From Dorea sp. 5-2 (lineage in GTDB: Bacteria; Bacillota; Clostridia; Lachnospirales; Lachnospiraceae), in assembly GCF_000403455.2 (NCBI RefSeq), contig NZ_KE159719.1, forward strand, positions 33,157-97,156: a stretch of DNA of 64,000 bases, written 5' to 3'. A model generated the notes under the pieces. That model saw only the letters and a list, made by a program, of their open reading frames with translations, was not told where the DNA came from and did no database searches. Each line of letters begins with the position of its first letter. Within the stretch, counting starts at the first letter, position 1. The translations under genes and the position numbers were made by a program. This document shows, one piece after another, positions 35,381-44,276 of this stretch.

Positions 35381-36278
35381 CCTCTTTGAAACGGACGAGA
35401 GCCGTGCGGAAGCGAATCTAAGCAAAATTAGGGAAATCCCGATTGTGGAGATTGACGAGTTCCCAGACCACCCGTTCAAGGTCTTGATGGATGAGGACAT
35501 GGAGCAGCTTGTGGACAGCATAAAGCGGAGCGGCGTAATGACCCCTGCTACTGTCCGCCAGAAAGAGGGCGGGCGGTATGAGCTAATCAGCGGTCACAGG
35601 AGGAAAAAGGCTTGTGAGCTTGCAGGGCTTGAAATGCTCAAATGCGAGGTTAAGGAGCTGACCCGTGACGAAGCTATCATTGTCATGGTTGAGAGCAATC
35701 TCCAAAGGACTACTATCTTGCCGAGTGAGAAAGCCTTTGCGTATAAGATGCGGCTTGAAGCGATGAAACGGCAGGGACAGCGAAGTGATTTAACTTCGTC
35801 GCCAGTGGCGACTAAGTTACAGAGTGGGCGTTCTGATAAAGAATTAGGCGAACTGGTTGGAGAAAGCAAAGACCAGATACGTCGCTATATCCGTCTGACC
35901 GAGCTTGTACCCGAAATCCTGCAAATGGTAGATGAACGCCAGATTGCTTTCCGCCCTGCGGTGGAAATCTCCTATCTGTCCGAGGAACAGCAATATACGC
36001 TTTTAGAAGCGATGGGCTACAATGATGCCACGCCCTCTCTTGCACAGGCTATCAAGATGAAAAAGTTCATGCAGGAGGGAAAGCTCACGGACGGGGTTAT
36101 CCAGAGCATCATGCAGGAGGAAAAGCCGAACCAGAAAGAGAAGCCCGCCTTTAAGGACGAGCGGATAACCAAGCTCATACCAAAATCCATCCCCAGAGGG
36201 CAGGAAACGGATTTTGTCGTAAAGGCGTTGGAGTTTTATAACCGCCACTTGCAGCGGAGCAAGGCTCACGAGAGGTAG
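35334..36278 (+). CDS. parB: ParB-family partition protein
   Basis: 314 residues. The N-terminal ParB/Srx nucleotide-binding fold has ELISGHRRKKACELAG (GHRR box) and the VESNLQRTTILPSEKAFAYK segment. A helix-turn-helix follows (KELGELVGESKDQIRRYIRL). It begins with TTG at 35334, inside parA, with ribosome site GGAGGTGGCAGAGC; overlap and unusual start indicate coupled translation with parA. Confidence 0.92.
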   Translation: MAKNRGSKIELTAYDDLFETDESRAEANLSKIREIPIVEIDEFPDHPFKVLMDEDMEQLVDSIKRSGVMTPATVRQKEGGRYELISGHRRKKACELAGLEMLKCEVKELTRDEAIIVMVESNLQRTTILPSEKAFAYKMRLEAMKRQGQRSDLTSSPVATKLQSGRSDKELGELVGESKDQIRRYIRLTELVPEILQMVDERQIAFRPAVEISYLSEEQQYTLLEAMGYNDATPSLAQAIKMKKFMQEGKLTDGVIQSIMQEEKPNQKEKPAFKDERITKLIPKSIPRGQETDFVVKALEFYNRHLQRSKAHER

Positions 36279-36595
36279 AACAGGCAAGATGGGGATTTTG
36301 GCATGGAACGCCGTGGGAGAAGTCTGCCCCTTTGAGGGACAGCAAATTTTTTTCGGCTTCCCCCTCTCCACACCTCTCCCCCTTGATACTGCCAGTAACT
36401 ATCCGAGAAAAGAAATATGCGTAGGCAACGAGCCAAGCGGACGTGCTTGCACGGACATTTGGCGACTGCCACGACAGCCGAATGACTTGTGCCTTGTTAT
36501 GAGTTATTCGGTATAAAGGCTGTCCAGAGGGGCAGCTTTTTCTGTCAGTAAATCAATGAGCAACTATCAACATGAGAACGAACAGGAGGTAACGA
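36279..36595 (+). other. Intergenic region parB-adhesin with terminator-like hairpins
   Basis: 317 bases with no gene. CCGAAT (near 36478) and ATTCGG (near 36507) can form a hairpin. GCTGTCC-AGAG-GGGCAGC followed by TTTTT at about 36520-36541 looks like an intrinsic terminator for parAB. The adhesin ribosome site AGGAGGTAACGA closes the region. No clear promoter for the adhesin was found. Confidence 0.5.
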
Positions 36596-39500
36596 ATGAA
36601 GATTCGTAAATTATTTCAAAGGGCTGCGGCGTTTGCTTTGGCTGCGGTCACGGCATTGTCCGCCGTCCCTGCCACGACAGCGTTCGCAGCGGGCGACATC
36701 GGAACGATTAGCTTTACCCACACCTACGACGGTGCAGGGAACGCCATAAGGTACAATTCCAGTGCGAACATCGGCGGTCATACCGCAGGCGGCACGGGCG
36801 AATATAAGTACCGCATGTATGTGGACGGGGAAACGGCGTTCTGCCTTCAGCCGGGCGTACCCTTAAAAACAGGCAATACGCTTGCAAAGGCGTCTTCCAA
36901 CACATGGAACGCCCTCTCCGCAGACCAGAAAAAGGCGGTGGGGCTTGCCCTGCTTTACGGCTATCAGGGGAACAGCGGGAATCTGTCTGGGAGCGATGAC
37001 GAGAAATGGCTTGCCACGCAGACCCTTGTATGGGAGTTCGTCACGGGATGCCGTAATTCAGCAAGCCCGTACAGCCAGACAAGCACGACCGTTTACAGCC
37101 TGCACTTTGGCTCGAATTATGCAAACAGCGGGGCAAGGTCGGCTTATGACCAGATTGTGTCATTCATGACAAGGCACAGCACGATTCCAAGCTTCATGTC
37201 GGCGGGCAAGAAAGATATTACAAAAGAACTTGCCTATAAGGACGGGAAGTACAGCCTGACATTGACGGATAAGAACAATTCCCTCTCCGAGTATTCCTTT
37301 ACCAGCTCCGACAGCAATGTAAAAGTGTCAAAGTCTGGGAACAAGCTCACCATCACGTCAAAAAAGGCGATTGACGGCAAGGCGAGGATTACCGCAACGA
37401 GGAACAACACGCCGACCGTCAGCAGCGGGGCGAAGATGATTGCATACGGCGACCCGAACCTGCAGGACGTTATCACGGGCGTGGAAAACGTGGACACCAT
37501 GACGGCGTATATCAACGTGGAAACGCCGACAGGGACGGTCGCACTGAAAAAGACTTCCGAGGACGGCGTTGTTGCGGGGATTTCCTTTACCATCAAGGGC
37601 GACGGCTTCAACAAGACCGTAAAGACAGATAAAGACGGAAATATCACGGTGGAGGGCTTATTCCCTGGCGCTTACACCGTCACGGAGCAGTCCATTGACC
37701 GCTACGAGCCGCAGAAAACCCAGACCGTTACGATTATCGGGGGAAAGACTTCTACGGTCACGTTCAGCAACACCTTGAAGCGTGGAAGCCTTGAGGTTGT
37801 GAAAACATCCGAGGACAATCTTGTGGATGGCGTGAAGTTCCACCTTTACGGCACTTCTTTAAGCGGGCTTGCAGTAGATGAATATGCCGTGACCGATAAG
37901 AATGGGCTGGCGAAGTTTGAGAACGTCCTTATCAGCGGCAGTATGCCATATACCCTTGAGGAAGTGGACACGGCTATCCGCTACGTTGTCCCTGCATCCC
38001 AGACCGCCCCGATTGAGTGGAAGAAAGTTACAAAACGCAGCTTTACCAACATCTTAAAGAAATTCAATGTCACGGTGTTAAAGACCGACGTGGAAACGGG
38101 CAAGAAGCCGCAGGGCGACGCCACCCTTGCAGGTGCGGTTTACGGCATTTATAAGGGCGAGGAGCTTGTGGACACCTACACCACCGATGAAAACGGGCAG
38201 TTCACAACAAAATATTATATCTGCGGAAACGATTGGAGCGTCCGTGAGATTACCCCGTCCGAGGGCTATCTCTTAGACACGACCGTACACCATGTAGGCG
38301 CAGAGCCAGAGCTTTACACCGTGGAATATAATTCTGCAAAGAATGATGTGAATGAGCAGGTCATCAAAGGCAATATTGCCATCATCAAGCACACAGACAA
38401 CGGCGAAACCCAGATTGAAACGCCAGAGGAGGGGGCTGTCTTTGAGGTATATCTGAAATCCGCAGGCAGTTTCGATGCGGCGGAGGAAACCGAGCGTGAC
38501 ACATTGATATGTGACGAAAACGGCTTTGCCCAGACAAAGGATATGCCATACGGCATCTATACCGTGCATCAGACCTCTGGATGGGACGGTCGGGAGTTGA
38601 TGAAAGATTTTGACGTGTTCATCTGCAAGGACAGCCAGACTTACCGCTACCTTATTAACAACGCCAACTTTGAGAGCTATATCAAGATTGTGAAAAAGGA
38701 TATAGAAACGGGCAAAGTCATCCCGTATGCGGGTGCAGGCTTCCAGATTTACGACCCAGAGGGAAACCTTGTAACAATGAAATTCACTTATCCCGAAGTG
38801 ACGGAGATTGACACATTCTACACTACCGCAGACGGCGGGCTTATCACGCCGCAGACACTTGAATACGGCAAGGGATATTCGCTTGTGGAAGTGCAAGCCC
38901 CATACGGCTATGTTTTAGACTCCGAGCCAGTCTATTTTGACGTGGAGCAGGAAAACTCCGAGGAAGAAAGCGGCGTCACCATTGTCAAGGTGGAACGCTC
39001 CAATATGGCACAGAAAGGCAAGATTACAGTATCCAAGTCTGGGGAGGTATTCAGCAGGGTATCGGGAAACAAGGGGCTGTACCAGCCGATTTTTGCCGTG
39101 GATAATTTAGAGGGAGCGGTCTATGAGATTACCGCAGCCGAGGATATTATCACAACCGACGGCACGGTCAGAGCCGAAAAAGGCGAGGTCGTGGACACGC
39201 TTACCACAGGGGAAGATGGCACGGCGGAAAGCAAAAAGCTTTATCTCGGTAAGTATGAGGTAAAGGAAGTGACCGCCCCGTTTGGCATGGTATTAAACGA
39301 TGAAATCCATGCGGTCGAGCTTGTGTATGCGGGGCAGGAAATTGAAGTGACGGAAACAGGCACGGAATTTTACAATGAGCGTCAGCGTGTGGAAATCGAC
39401 CTCAACAAAACCCTTGAGGTGGATGAAGCATACGGCGTGGGCAACAACGGTGAAATCAAAGACGTCACGTTCGGTCTGTATGCAGCCGAGGAGCTGACCG

Positions 39501-40744
39501 CAGCCGACGGCTCTGTTATCCCTGCCGATGGATTGATTGAGGTTATTTTCCTTGATGAGAACGGTCACGGAAAAGCTATCAGCGACCTGCCGATGGGCAG
39601 CTACTATGTGCAGGAAATCAGCACAAATGCCGCCTACCTTATCAGCGATGAGAAGTACCCTGTTGACTTCGAGTACGCAGGGCAGGAAACAGCTATCGTG
39701 AATATCACGGCAAACGAGGGAGAAGCCATTGAAAACGAACTGATTTACGGTTCTGTCAGTGGTAAAAAGTCCAACGAGGACGGCGAAGATTTAGGAGGTG
39801 CGTTAATTGGCATCTTTAAGACAGGTACAACAGAATATACAAAGGAAAATGCGATTGCGACTGCCACATCCGAAGATGACGGCAGTTTTTCTTTTGCGGA
39901 AGTTCCGTATGGCACATGGGTTATCCGTGAAATCGAAAGCCCGAAAGGATATGTACTCTCCAAGGAAGAAATCAACGTGACAATCGGCGAGGTTGACAAA
40001 GTTGTGGAGATTGAGCTTGTCAATTATTTTATTACGGGAAATATCGCTCTGACTAAGGTAGACAAGGACTATCCCGATAACAAGCTCACAGGTGCGGTAT
40101 TTGAGGTTTACTCTGATACGGACGGCGACGGAAAACTGGATAAAAAGGATGAACTTCTCGGCGAGATGGGCGAGGTGGAGAAAGGCGTTTACCAGATGAA
40201 CGACCTCAGATACGGCAAATACCTTGTCCGTGAGAAAACCGCCCCGACGGGCTTTGTGCTTGATGAGAACGTCTATCTCGTATCCATTGAGGAAAACGGC
40301 AAGACCTACAACGTGGAGAATGAAGCGGGCAAAGGCTTCTTGAATGAAGCGCAGAAAGGCTCACTCAAAATCGTTAAGACTTCCTCTGACGGCAAGGTGG
40401 AGGGCTTCTCTTTCCGTGTCATCGGCAAAGATTACGACCAGACATTCAAGACGGACAAAAATGGCGAAATCGCCATTAACGGCTTGCGTATCGGCGAATA
40501 CACCGTGTCCGAGGTCAGCGACAAGGCATCCTCTGGCTATATCCTGCCTGCCGACCAGAAAGTGACAATCAAAACAGACGAAACGGCGACCGTCACCATG
40601 CACAACGAGCTACGGGACACCCCGAAAACAGGCGATGACTTTAACCTCGGTTTGTGGGTAAGCCTTGCGGCGGCATTTACTGTCGGTGCAGGAATCTTCG
40701 GATTTGTCGGTTATAAGAGCGGAAGAAAGAAAAAGGAGGATTAA
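36596..40744 (+). CDS. Cell-wall thioester/SpaA-type adhesin
   Basis: 1,382 residues. Signal peptide of ~32 residues (cleavage near AFA-AGD). Next is a thioester (TQXA) domain: Cys83 in FCLQPG and Gln142 in TQTLVWEF are the expected partners of the internal thioester that binds host surfaces covalently. About ten SpaA/CnaB-type domains follow; each repeats a strand with a Lys (e.g. GSLEVVKTSED) and ends in a Glu-containing GxYxVxE segment, consistent with isopeptide bonds. The C-terminus has the sortase-like signal TPKTGD, a membrane helix and KSGRKKKED. It is probably shown on the cell surface for adhesion or mating contact. Confidence 0.9.
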   Translation: MKIRKLFQRAAAFALAAVTALSAVPATTAFAAGDIGTISFTHTYDGAGNAIRYNSSANIGGHTAGGTGEYKYRMYVDGETAFCLQPGVPLKTGNTLAKASSNTWNALSADQKKAVGLALLYGYQGNSGNLSGSDDEKWLATQTLVWEFVTGCRNSASPYSQTSTTVYSLHFGSNYANSGARSAYDQIVSFMTRHSTIPSFMSAGKKDITKELAYKDGKYSLTLTDKNNSLSEYSFTSSDSNVKVSKSGNKLTITSKKAIDGKARITATRNNTPTVSSGAKMIAYGDPNLQDVITGVENVDTMTAYINVETPTGTVALKKTSEDGVVAGISFTIKGDGFNKTVKTDKDGNITVEGLFPGAYTVTEQSIDRYEPQKTQTVTIIGGKTSTVTFSNTLKRGSLEVVKTSEDNLVDGVKFHLYGTSLSGLAVDEYAVTDKNGLAKFENVLISGSMPYTLEEVDTAIRYVVPASQTAPIEWKKVTKRSFTNILKKFNVTVLKTDVETGKKPQGDATLAGAVYGIYKGEELVDTYTTDENGQFTTKYYICGNDWSVREITPSEGYLLDTTVHHVGAEPELYTVEYNSAKNDVNEQVIKGNIAIIKHTDNGETQIETPEEGAVFEVYLKSAGSFDAAEETERDTLICDENGFAQTKDMPYGIYTVHQTSGWDGRELMKDFDVFICKDSQTYRYLINNANFESYIKIVKKDIETGKVIPYAGAGFQIYDPEGNLVTMKFTYPEVTEIDTFYTTADGGLITPQTLEYGKGYSLVEVQAPYGYVLDSEPVYFDVEQENSEEESGVTIVKVERSNMAQKGKITVSKSGEVFSRVSGNKGLYQPIFAVDNLEGAVYEITAAEDIITTDGTVRAEKGEVVDTLTTGEDGTAESKKLYLGKYEVKEVTAPFGMVLNDEIHAVELVYAGQEIEVTETGTEFYNERQRVEIDLNKTLEVDEAYGVGNNGEIKDVTFGLYAAEELTAADGSVIPADGLIEVIFLDENGHGKAISDLPMGSYYVQEISTNAAYLISDEKYPVDFEYAGQETAIVNITANEGEAIENELIYGSVSGKKSNEDGEDLGGALIGIFKTGTTEYTKENAIATATSEDDGSFSFAEVPYGTWVIREIESPKGYVLSKEEINVTIGEVDKVVEIELVNYFITGNIALTKVDKDYPDNKLTGAVFEVYSDTDGDGKLDKKDELLGEMGEVEKGVYQMNDLRYGKYLVREKTAPTGFVLDENVYLVSIEENGKTYNVENEAGKGFLNEAQKGSLKIVKTSSDGKVEGFSFRVIGKDYDQTFKTDKNGEIAINGLRIGEYTVSEVSDKASSGYILPADQKVTIKTDETATVTMHNELRDTPKTGDDFNLGLWVSLAAAFTVGAGIFGFVGYKSGRKKKED

Positions 40745-40749
40745 ACAGG

Positions 40750-40836
40750 ATGAGAGAAAAAACCATTATTGCTATTGTGCTTGTGGCATTTATCGGCGGT
40801 GCGGCTGCGTGGCTGCATTTCCGCAGGAAGAAATAA
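40750..40836 (+). CDS. 28-residue single-helix membrane protein
   Basis: ATG at 40750, 5 bases after the adhesin stop, encodes MREKTIIAIVLVAFIGGAAA and then WLHFRRKK: a short charged start, one membrane helix and a basic tail. Its ribosome site would lie in the last adhesin codons (AAAAAGGAGGATTAAAC). The tail placement suggests an N-out or N-in single-span protein translated with the adhesin. Function unknown. Confidence 0.6.
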   Translation: MREKTIIAIVLVAFIGGAAAWLHFRRKK

Positions 40837-40939
40837 ATTAGGAGGTTTTTGATATGGGATTGGGGCGGTTCAGAATGACCACCCTCTTTCCATTTATAGA
40901 GGGTGTTTGTGCGAAGAAACACACAGAACGGAGGAATTT

Positions 40940-41245
40940 ATGGACAGTCTGAAAACCATTGAGGGCAAAGTCAGAGCCGTCCTGCAAGAAAATGAGGACG
41001 CCAGAAATGACGATATGGTGCTGTACCTTGCCCTCTGCAACCTTTATCTGAAAGATGCGGGAGCTATGCCGCTTGCCCAGATACTTTTGAACCATAAGGA
41101 GCTTGGCTTGCCGAGCTTTGAGAGCGTGGGCAGGACACGCCGCAAATTGCAGGAGAAATACCCAGAACTTTTAGGGAGTGTGCGGATGCAGAAAATCAGA
41201 GCCAAAGGCGAAAAGGCATACCGTAGATATGCGAAAGAATCGTGA
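40940..41245 (+). CDS. Conserved ICE hypothetical protein
   Basis: 101 residues, all-helical and charged. The C-terminal part (FESVGRTRRKLQEKYPELLG) looks like a DNA-binding winged-helix end seen in several short phage and ICE proteins, but no family is claimed. The start at 40940 follows GGAGGAATTT. A hairpin (ACCCTC...GAGGGT near 40881-40904) lies just upstream and could be a leader terminator. Confidence 0.65.
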   Translation: MDSLKTIEGKVRAVLQENEDARNDDMVLYLALCNLYLKDAGAMPLAQILLNHKELGLPSFESVGRTRRKLQEKYPELLGSVRMQKIRAKGEKAYRRYAKES

Positions 41246-41253
41246 GGTGAAAG

Positions 41254-41574
41254 GTGCAGGATAAGTCTTTTGAATACGGAGGGCATCATTTTATCCCAGA
41301 GCGGCGGTTCACAAAGCGGGAAGATGATTTTTTCATGATTACCCGCAGGCTTCGGAGTGATACGGAGTTAGGATTTTTTGCCGCTGACTATTACGGCAGG
41401 GGAAGCCAGAAATTCCCTTATTCTTATGATGATTTTTATGCTGCATCCACGGATAAGAAATGCGATGTTTTCCGCTGCGTGGAGAACGGCAGGCTGTACG
41501 TCCCCTGCCAGTATGAATTGCAGCAATATATGGACGAGAAACAAAAAGAGAGGAGGAACGCCTATGAACGGTGA
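41254..41574 (+). CDS. Conserved ICE accessory protein, probable LPD-type domain
   Basis: 106 residues. The core YSYDDFYAASTDKKCDVFRC followed by a short VPCQYELQQY segment is frequent in small proteins of Tn1549-like elements and may belong to the large-polyvalent-protein-associated domains; this naming is from memory. It starts with GTG at 41254 with ribosome site GTGAGGTGAAAG and overlaps the next gene by 11 bases. Confidence 0.65.
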   Translation: MQDKSFEYGGHHFIPERRFTKREDDFFMITRRLRSDTELGFFAADYYGRGSQKFPYSYDDFYAASTDKKCDVFRCVENGRLYVPCQYELQQYMDEKQKERRNAYER

Positions 41575-41839
41575 AACACGCTCCGATCAGGGCTATGAAA
41601 TCATAGAGAGCTGCACTATCGGGAACACGGAGCTTGTCATCGGGCATCACCCGAAAGCCCCGAACCCATATGTCTGCTGGTACTGCAAAGGCGGCGACAA
41701 CTATTATTGGGGCTGCTACTGCAACACCCTTGAAGCGGCGAGGGAGAAACTGAATGAACGCTACCAGTCTGAGTGCCAGATGCCATATAACCAACAGCAC
41801 GATAAAAAGGCGAAGCAGCACGATGGGCGTGAGCGGTAG
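41564..41839 (+). CDS. Small ICE accessory protein
   Basis: 91 residues. YEIIESCTIGNTELVIG followed by PYVCWYC resembles the N-terminus of the protein at 41989 (YEVTQSIHIGKKEVVFG then PYLVCYC), so they are paralogues. Several aromatic and Cys residues lie in the middle. ATG at 41564 has ribosome site GAGGAACGCC and lies in the end of the previous gene. Function unknown. Confidence 0.65.
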   Translation: MNGETRSDQGYEIIESCTIGNTELVIGHHPKAPNPYVCWYCKGGDNYYWGCYCNTLEAAREKLNERYQSECQMPYNQQHDKKAKQHDGRER

Positions 41840-41999
41840 CACGGGAAACAATGAAAATGACAAGAAATATAACTGCACGGACTGCCCTTACCCCCGATAT
41901 AAGGACAGCCGTGTCATCTTCTGCGACGTCTGTATCAGAAAAATTTTAGACTGGCAGAGGGAGAAAAAACAGGGAAAGGAGAACCCCGATGGAGAATGA
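41823..41999 (+). CDS. Small zinc-finger-like protein
   Basis: 58 residues with two Cys pairs (YNCTDCPYPRYKDSRVIFCD and VCIRKI) spaced like a small zinc ribbon. It overlaps the gene before by 17 bases and the gene after by 11 bases, so it is part of the tightly packed accessory operon. The start at 41823 is chosen as the ATG nearest the fold; an earlier in-frame ATG at 41754 gives a longer form. Confidence 0.55.
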   Translation: MGVSGSTGNNENDKKYNCTDCPYPRYKDSRVIFCDVCIRKILDWQREKKQGKENPDGE

Positions 42000-42594
42000 A
42001 GAAAAACGGATGATTAGCTCCTACGAGGTCACGCAGAGCATCCACATCGGAAAAAAGGAAGTCGTGTTCGGCATAGATGAGAAAGAGGAATACCCGTATC
42101 TTGTCTGCTATTGCACTTACGACAATCCGCTGTCCGCAGAATGGGTGACGGATGCGGTCGGCTCTGACGACTATCTGGAAGCCATGCAGATGTTTACCGA
42201 CAGGGTGCGGGAACAGATAGAGAGTGTAAGAGCAGAGCAGGAACAGTTCAAGTTTGACATGACCCCGTTTACCATAGACGACTGCATCCCAGACGATAAG
42301 TGCGGCAGCATTGTGGGCAAGGTCGTTGTCATCAACGCCGAGGTCAACCGCCATGAATATCGTCATTCTGCCTATCAGCTTGTACTGGCAGACGGCGGTC
42401 ACGGTGCGTTGGGCGGCAGGGGGCAGGCGGTGTTCGGCACTTCCCTTGCGGACGGAAAGCACGCCCGATGGGAACGGTGTGACGTGCTTGGGGAAATCAA
42501 GCCAGAGAAGATGCCCGTCTGGGCAAAGGAAGCACTTGCAAAAATCCAATCGCAGGAAAAGGCGAAGAAATCAAAGAGCAGGGAGGAACGCTGA
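41989..42594 (+). CDS. Conserved ICE hypothetical protein
   Basis: 201 residues. The N-terminal half is paralogous to the protein at 41564. The C-terminal half (CGSIVGKVVVINAEVNRHEY, HSAYQLVLADGG) looks like a small separate alpha/beta domain. A Lys/Ser-rich tail ends the protein. Its stop overlaps the next ATG (TGATG). Function unknown. Confidence 0.65.
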   Translation: MENEEKRMISSYEVTQSIHIGKKEVVFGIDEKEEYPYLVCYCTYDNPLSAEWVTDAVGSDDYLEAMQMFTDRVREQIESVRAEQEQFKFDMTPFTIDDCIPDDKCGSIVGKVVVINAEVNRHEYRHSAYQLVLADGGHGALGGRGQAVFGTSLADGKHARWERCDVLGEIKPEKMPVWAKEALAKIQSQEKAKKSKSREER

Positions 42595-43292
42595 TGGAGA
42601 TACGGACTTTGACGCAATCCGAACAGAAATACACTTACGCACAGAGTATGCAGCTTGAGGGGCAGACGGGATGTATCGGTCATCTCCGAGGTGATTTTGC
42701 CCCCTCTGGATATGGCTTTTATACTTCTTGGACTGATACGAGGGAGCAATGGAAAACTGATGAATTTAAGGCAGGGCTGGACGAAGTTATCAATGCCCTG
42801 CGTGAAGATAAGGGGCTTCTGCACAACCGCTATGACATGGCGGCGTTTGCGAGGGAGAATCCCGAAAGTGCTTTTAAGGGTAATTACTGTACCGAGTACG
42901 GCTTCCGTGCGGATACCGACAAGCACGCTTTCCTGCTCCGCTGCAACCCGACAAAGGGCGACTATAACTTTTACTGCTACTGCTATGTGAAAGAATGGCT
43001 CGATAAGCATATGGCAAAAGCGGAACAGGGAATCCGCTTTATCGACCCACATTATAAAGAGAAGTTCCGCATCCCAGACGGCGGGAAAATCATTATCACT
43101 TATGATTGGGGAGAAAAGGCGGAAAAGAGCTGCCGTTTCATTGACGAATACCATACCGAAGTGGGCAGTAATCTTTACCACATCTGCGAGTTTGCCGAGC
43201 GTATGGAAAATAACGGACACAGCTATGAGCCGAAGCCGCAGGAGCCGCCGTCCGCACAGAAAGCCCCGAAGCACAAAGACCATGAACGATAG
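42594..43292 (+). CDS. Conserved ICE accessory protein
   Basis: 232 residues. It carries GCIGHLRGDFAPSGYGFYTS near the N-terminus, an aromatic/Cys-rich middle (DYNFYCYCYVKEWLDKHM) and a C-terminal module EYHTEVGSNLYHICEFAERM. The last module recurs as an independent small protein at 43508, which suggests a modular protein-binding domain. It begins on the stop of the gene before. Function unknown. Confidence 0.65.
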   Translation: MEIRTLTQSEQKYTYAQSMQLEGQTGCIGHLRGDFAPSGYGFYTSWTDTREQWKTDEFKAGLDEVINALREDKGLLHNRYDMAAFARENPESAFKGNYCTEYGFRADTDKHAFLLRCNPTKGDYNFYCYCYVKEWLDKHMAKAEQGIRFIDPHYKEKFRIPDGGKIIITYDWGEKAEKSCRFIDEYHTEVGSNLYHICEFAERMENNGHSYEPKPQEPPSAQKAPKHKDHER

Positions 43293-43304
43293 GAGGAAAG
43301 GAAC

Positions 43305-43511
43305 ATGGCAGTCAACCAGAAAGCCGTTAAGGTTTTAAATAAGATATTTGAAGCGGGCTTTACCGAAGAAAAAGCCATTGCCGCTATGACGATGGACGAT
43401 ATTTTATCCATGCAAGGCATTACGGTTGCGGACATCACGCTCATCAATGAGCTGCAAAAAAGCATCAAAGGGAACAAAGTTATCTCTTTTCTGGGAGGTG
43501 GCACGGAATGA
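43305..43511 (+). CDS. Small helical ICE protein
   Basis: 68 residues, two helices (VLNKIFEAGFTEEKAIAAM and DITLINELQKSIKG). It resembles small helix-turn-helix-like or UBA-like modules, but no family is claimed. Ribosome site GGAGGAAAGGAAC. It overlaps the next gene by 4 bases. Confidence 0.6.
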   Translation: MAVNQKAVKVLNKIFEAGFTEEKAIAAMTMDDILSMQGITVADITLINELQKSIKGNKVISFLGGGTE

Positions 43512-43732
43512 GCGGAGGACGGAAAATCTGCATGACGGACAGCGTAGGAAAGGAACTTTTCTCTGTCCCCGATGGCGGCGTCATCCGTATGTTTTATGGG
43601 AACGGGGAGGATTATTTTGCCGTCTGTCGCTATCTGGACGAAACCCATGCAGAGATTGACGGCGTAAGGTGCGCCGTTCGGGAGTTTGCACAGAGGATGG
43701 AACAAAACAGAATCAGCTATGCCCCTGCTTAA
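43508..43732 (+). CDS. Small ICE accessory protein, single module
   Basis: 74 residues. DETHAEIDGVRCAVREFAQRM matches the C-terminal module of the protein at 42594 (EYHTEVGSNLYHICEFAERM). It is a stand-alone copy of that module. ATGA overlap with the gene before; ribosome site GGGAGGTGGCACGGA. Confidence 0.65.
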   Translation: MSGGRKICMTDSVGKELFSVPDGGVIRMFYGNGEDYFAVCRYLDETHAEIDGVRCAVREFAQRMEQNRISYAPA

Positions 43733-43768
43733 AGGCGGGGCATGGACAACAGGAGGATTGATATTTTT

Positions 43769-43807
43769 ATGGAACAGACTGTTTTATCGGGCGGTGATAG
43801 GGATTGA
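43769..43807 (+). CDS. 12-codon leader peptide overlapping the next start
   Basis: ATG at 43769, preceded by AGGAGGATTGATATTTTT, encodes MEQTVLSGGDRD and stops at TGA 43805-43807. That stop overlaps the TTG start of the next gene (43804). The arrangement suggests translational coupling or reinitiation. It may instead be chance. Confidence 0.35.
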   Translation: MEQTVLSGGDRD

Positions 43808-44262
43808 GTACCGAGCTTATCAACCGTATCACAGTAAAAAAAGACGGCGTGTATGTATCTTCCCACAGCTCCAACGACACCTCTCCGTATCATTCATGGA
43901 GGTGCAGGGGCTTGTCGGAAATCTATGCCGCCGAGGGGCAGAAAGGGCTTGACCGTGAGGTTATCCGTATGCTCTATGAGTATGCCGAGCTTCGTGGGAC
44001 GCATAAAAGCCTTGCACGTTACCGCTACGCAAAGGACGCCCCCGCCGCCCGTGCCATCTATCAGAAATATATGGACAAGATAGACGACCGCTACGGGCAG
44101 ATGGACGAAGCCGACCAGAACAGCGTCTGGTACAAGCCCACGGAAAAGGCAAAGGAGTACCGAGCCTATGAGCGGGAGATGCGGGAAAAGATGTATTCCG
44201 AAATCGCTGAAAGATGCGGGGAATACGACAGGAAACAGAAAAACAAAGATATGGAACGATAA
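43804..44262 (+). CDS. Conserved ICE hypothetical protein
   Basis: 152 residues, mostly helical and charged, starting with HSSNDTSPYHSWRCRGLSE after a short lead-in. A helical middle (GLDREVIRMLYEYAELRG) follows. It starts with TTG at 43804; an in-frame stop lies two codons upstream, so no earlier start is possible. It has no ribosome site of its own and probably depends on the 12-codon leader. Function unknown. Confidence 0.65.
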   Translation: MSTELINRITVKKDGVYVSSHSSNDTSPYHSWRCRGLSEIYAAEGQKGLDREVIRMLYEYAELRGTHKSLARYRYAKDAPAARAIYQKYMDKIDDRYGQMDEADQNSVWYKPTEKAKEYRAYEREMREKMYSEIAERCGEYDRKQKNKDMER

Positions 44263-44276
44263 GGAGGTGTAAGCCT

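Noticed and set aside
40854..40952. 32-codon frame with AGGAGG site after the adhesin
   Set aside because: It spans an ACCCTC/GAGGGT hairpin and overlaps the next gene start; the sequence looks like a leader rather than a protein.
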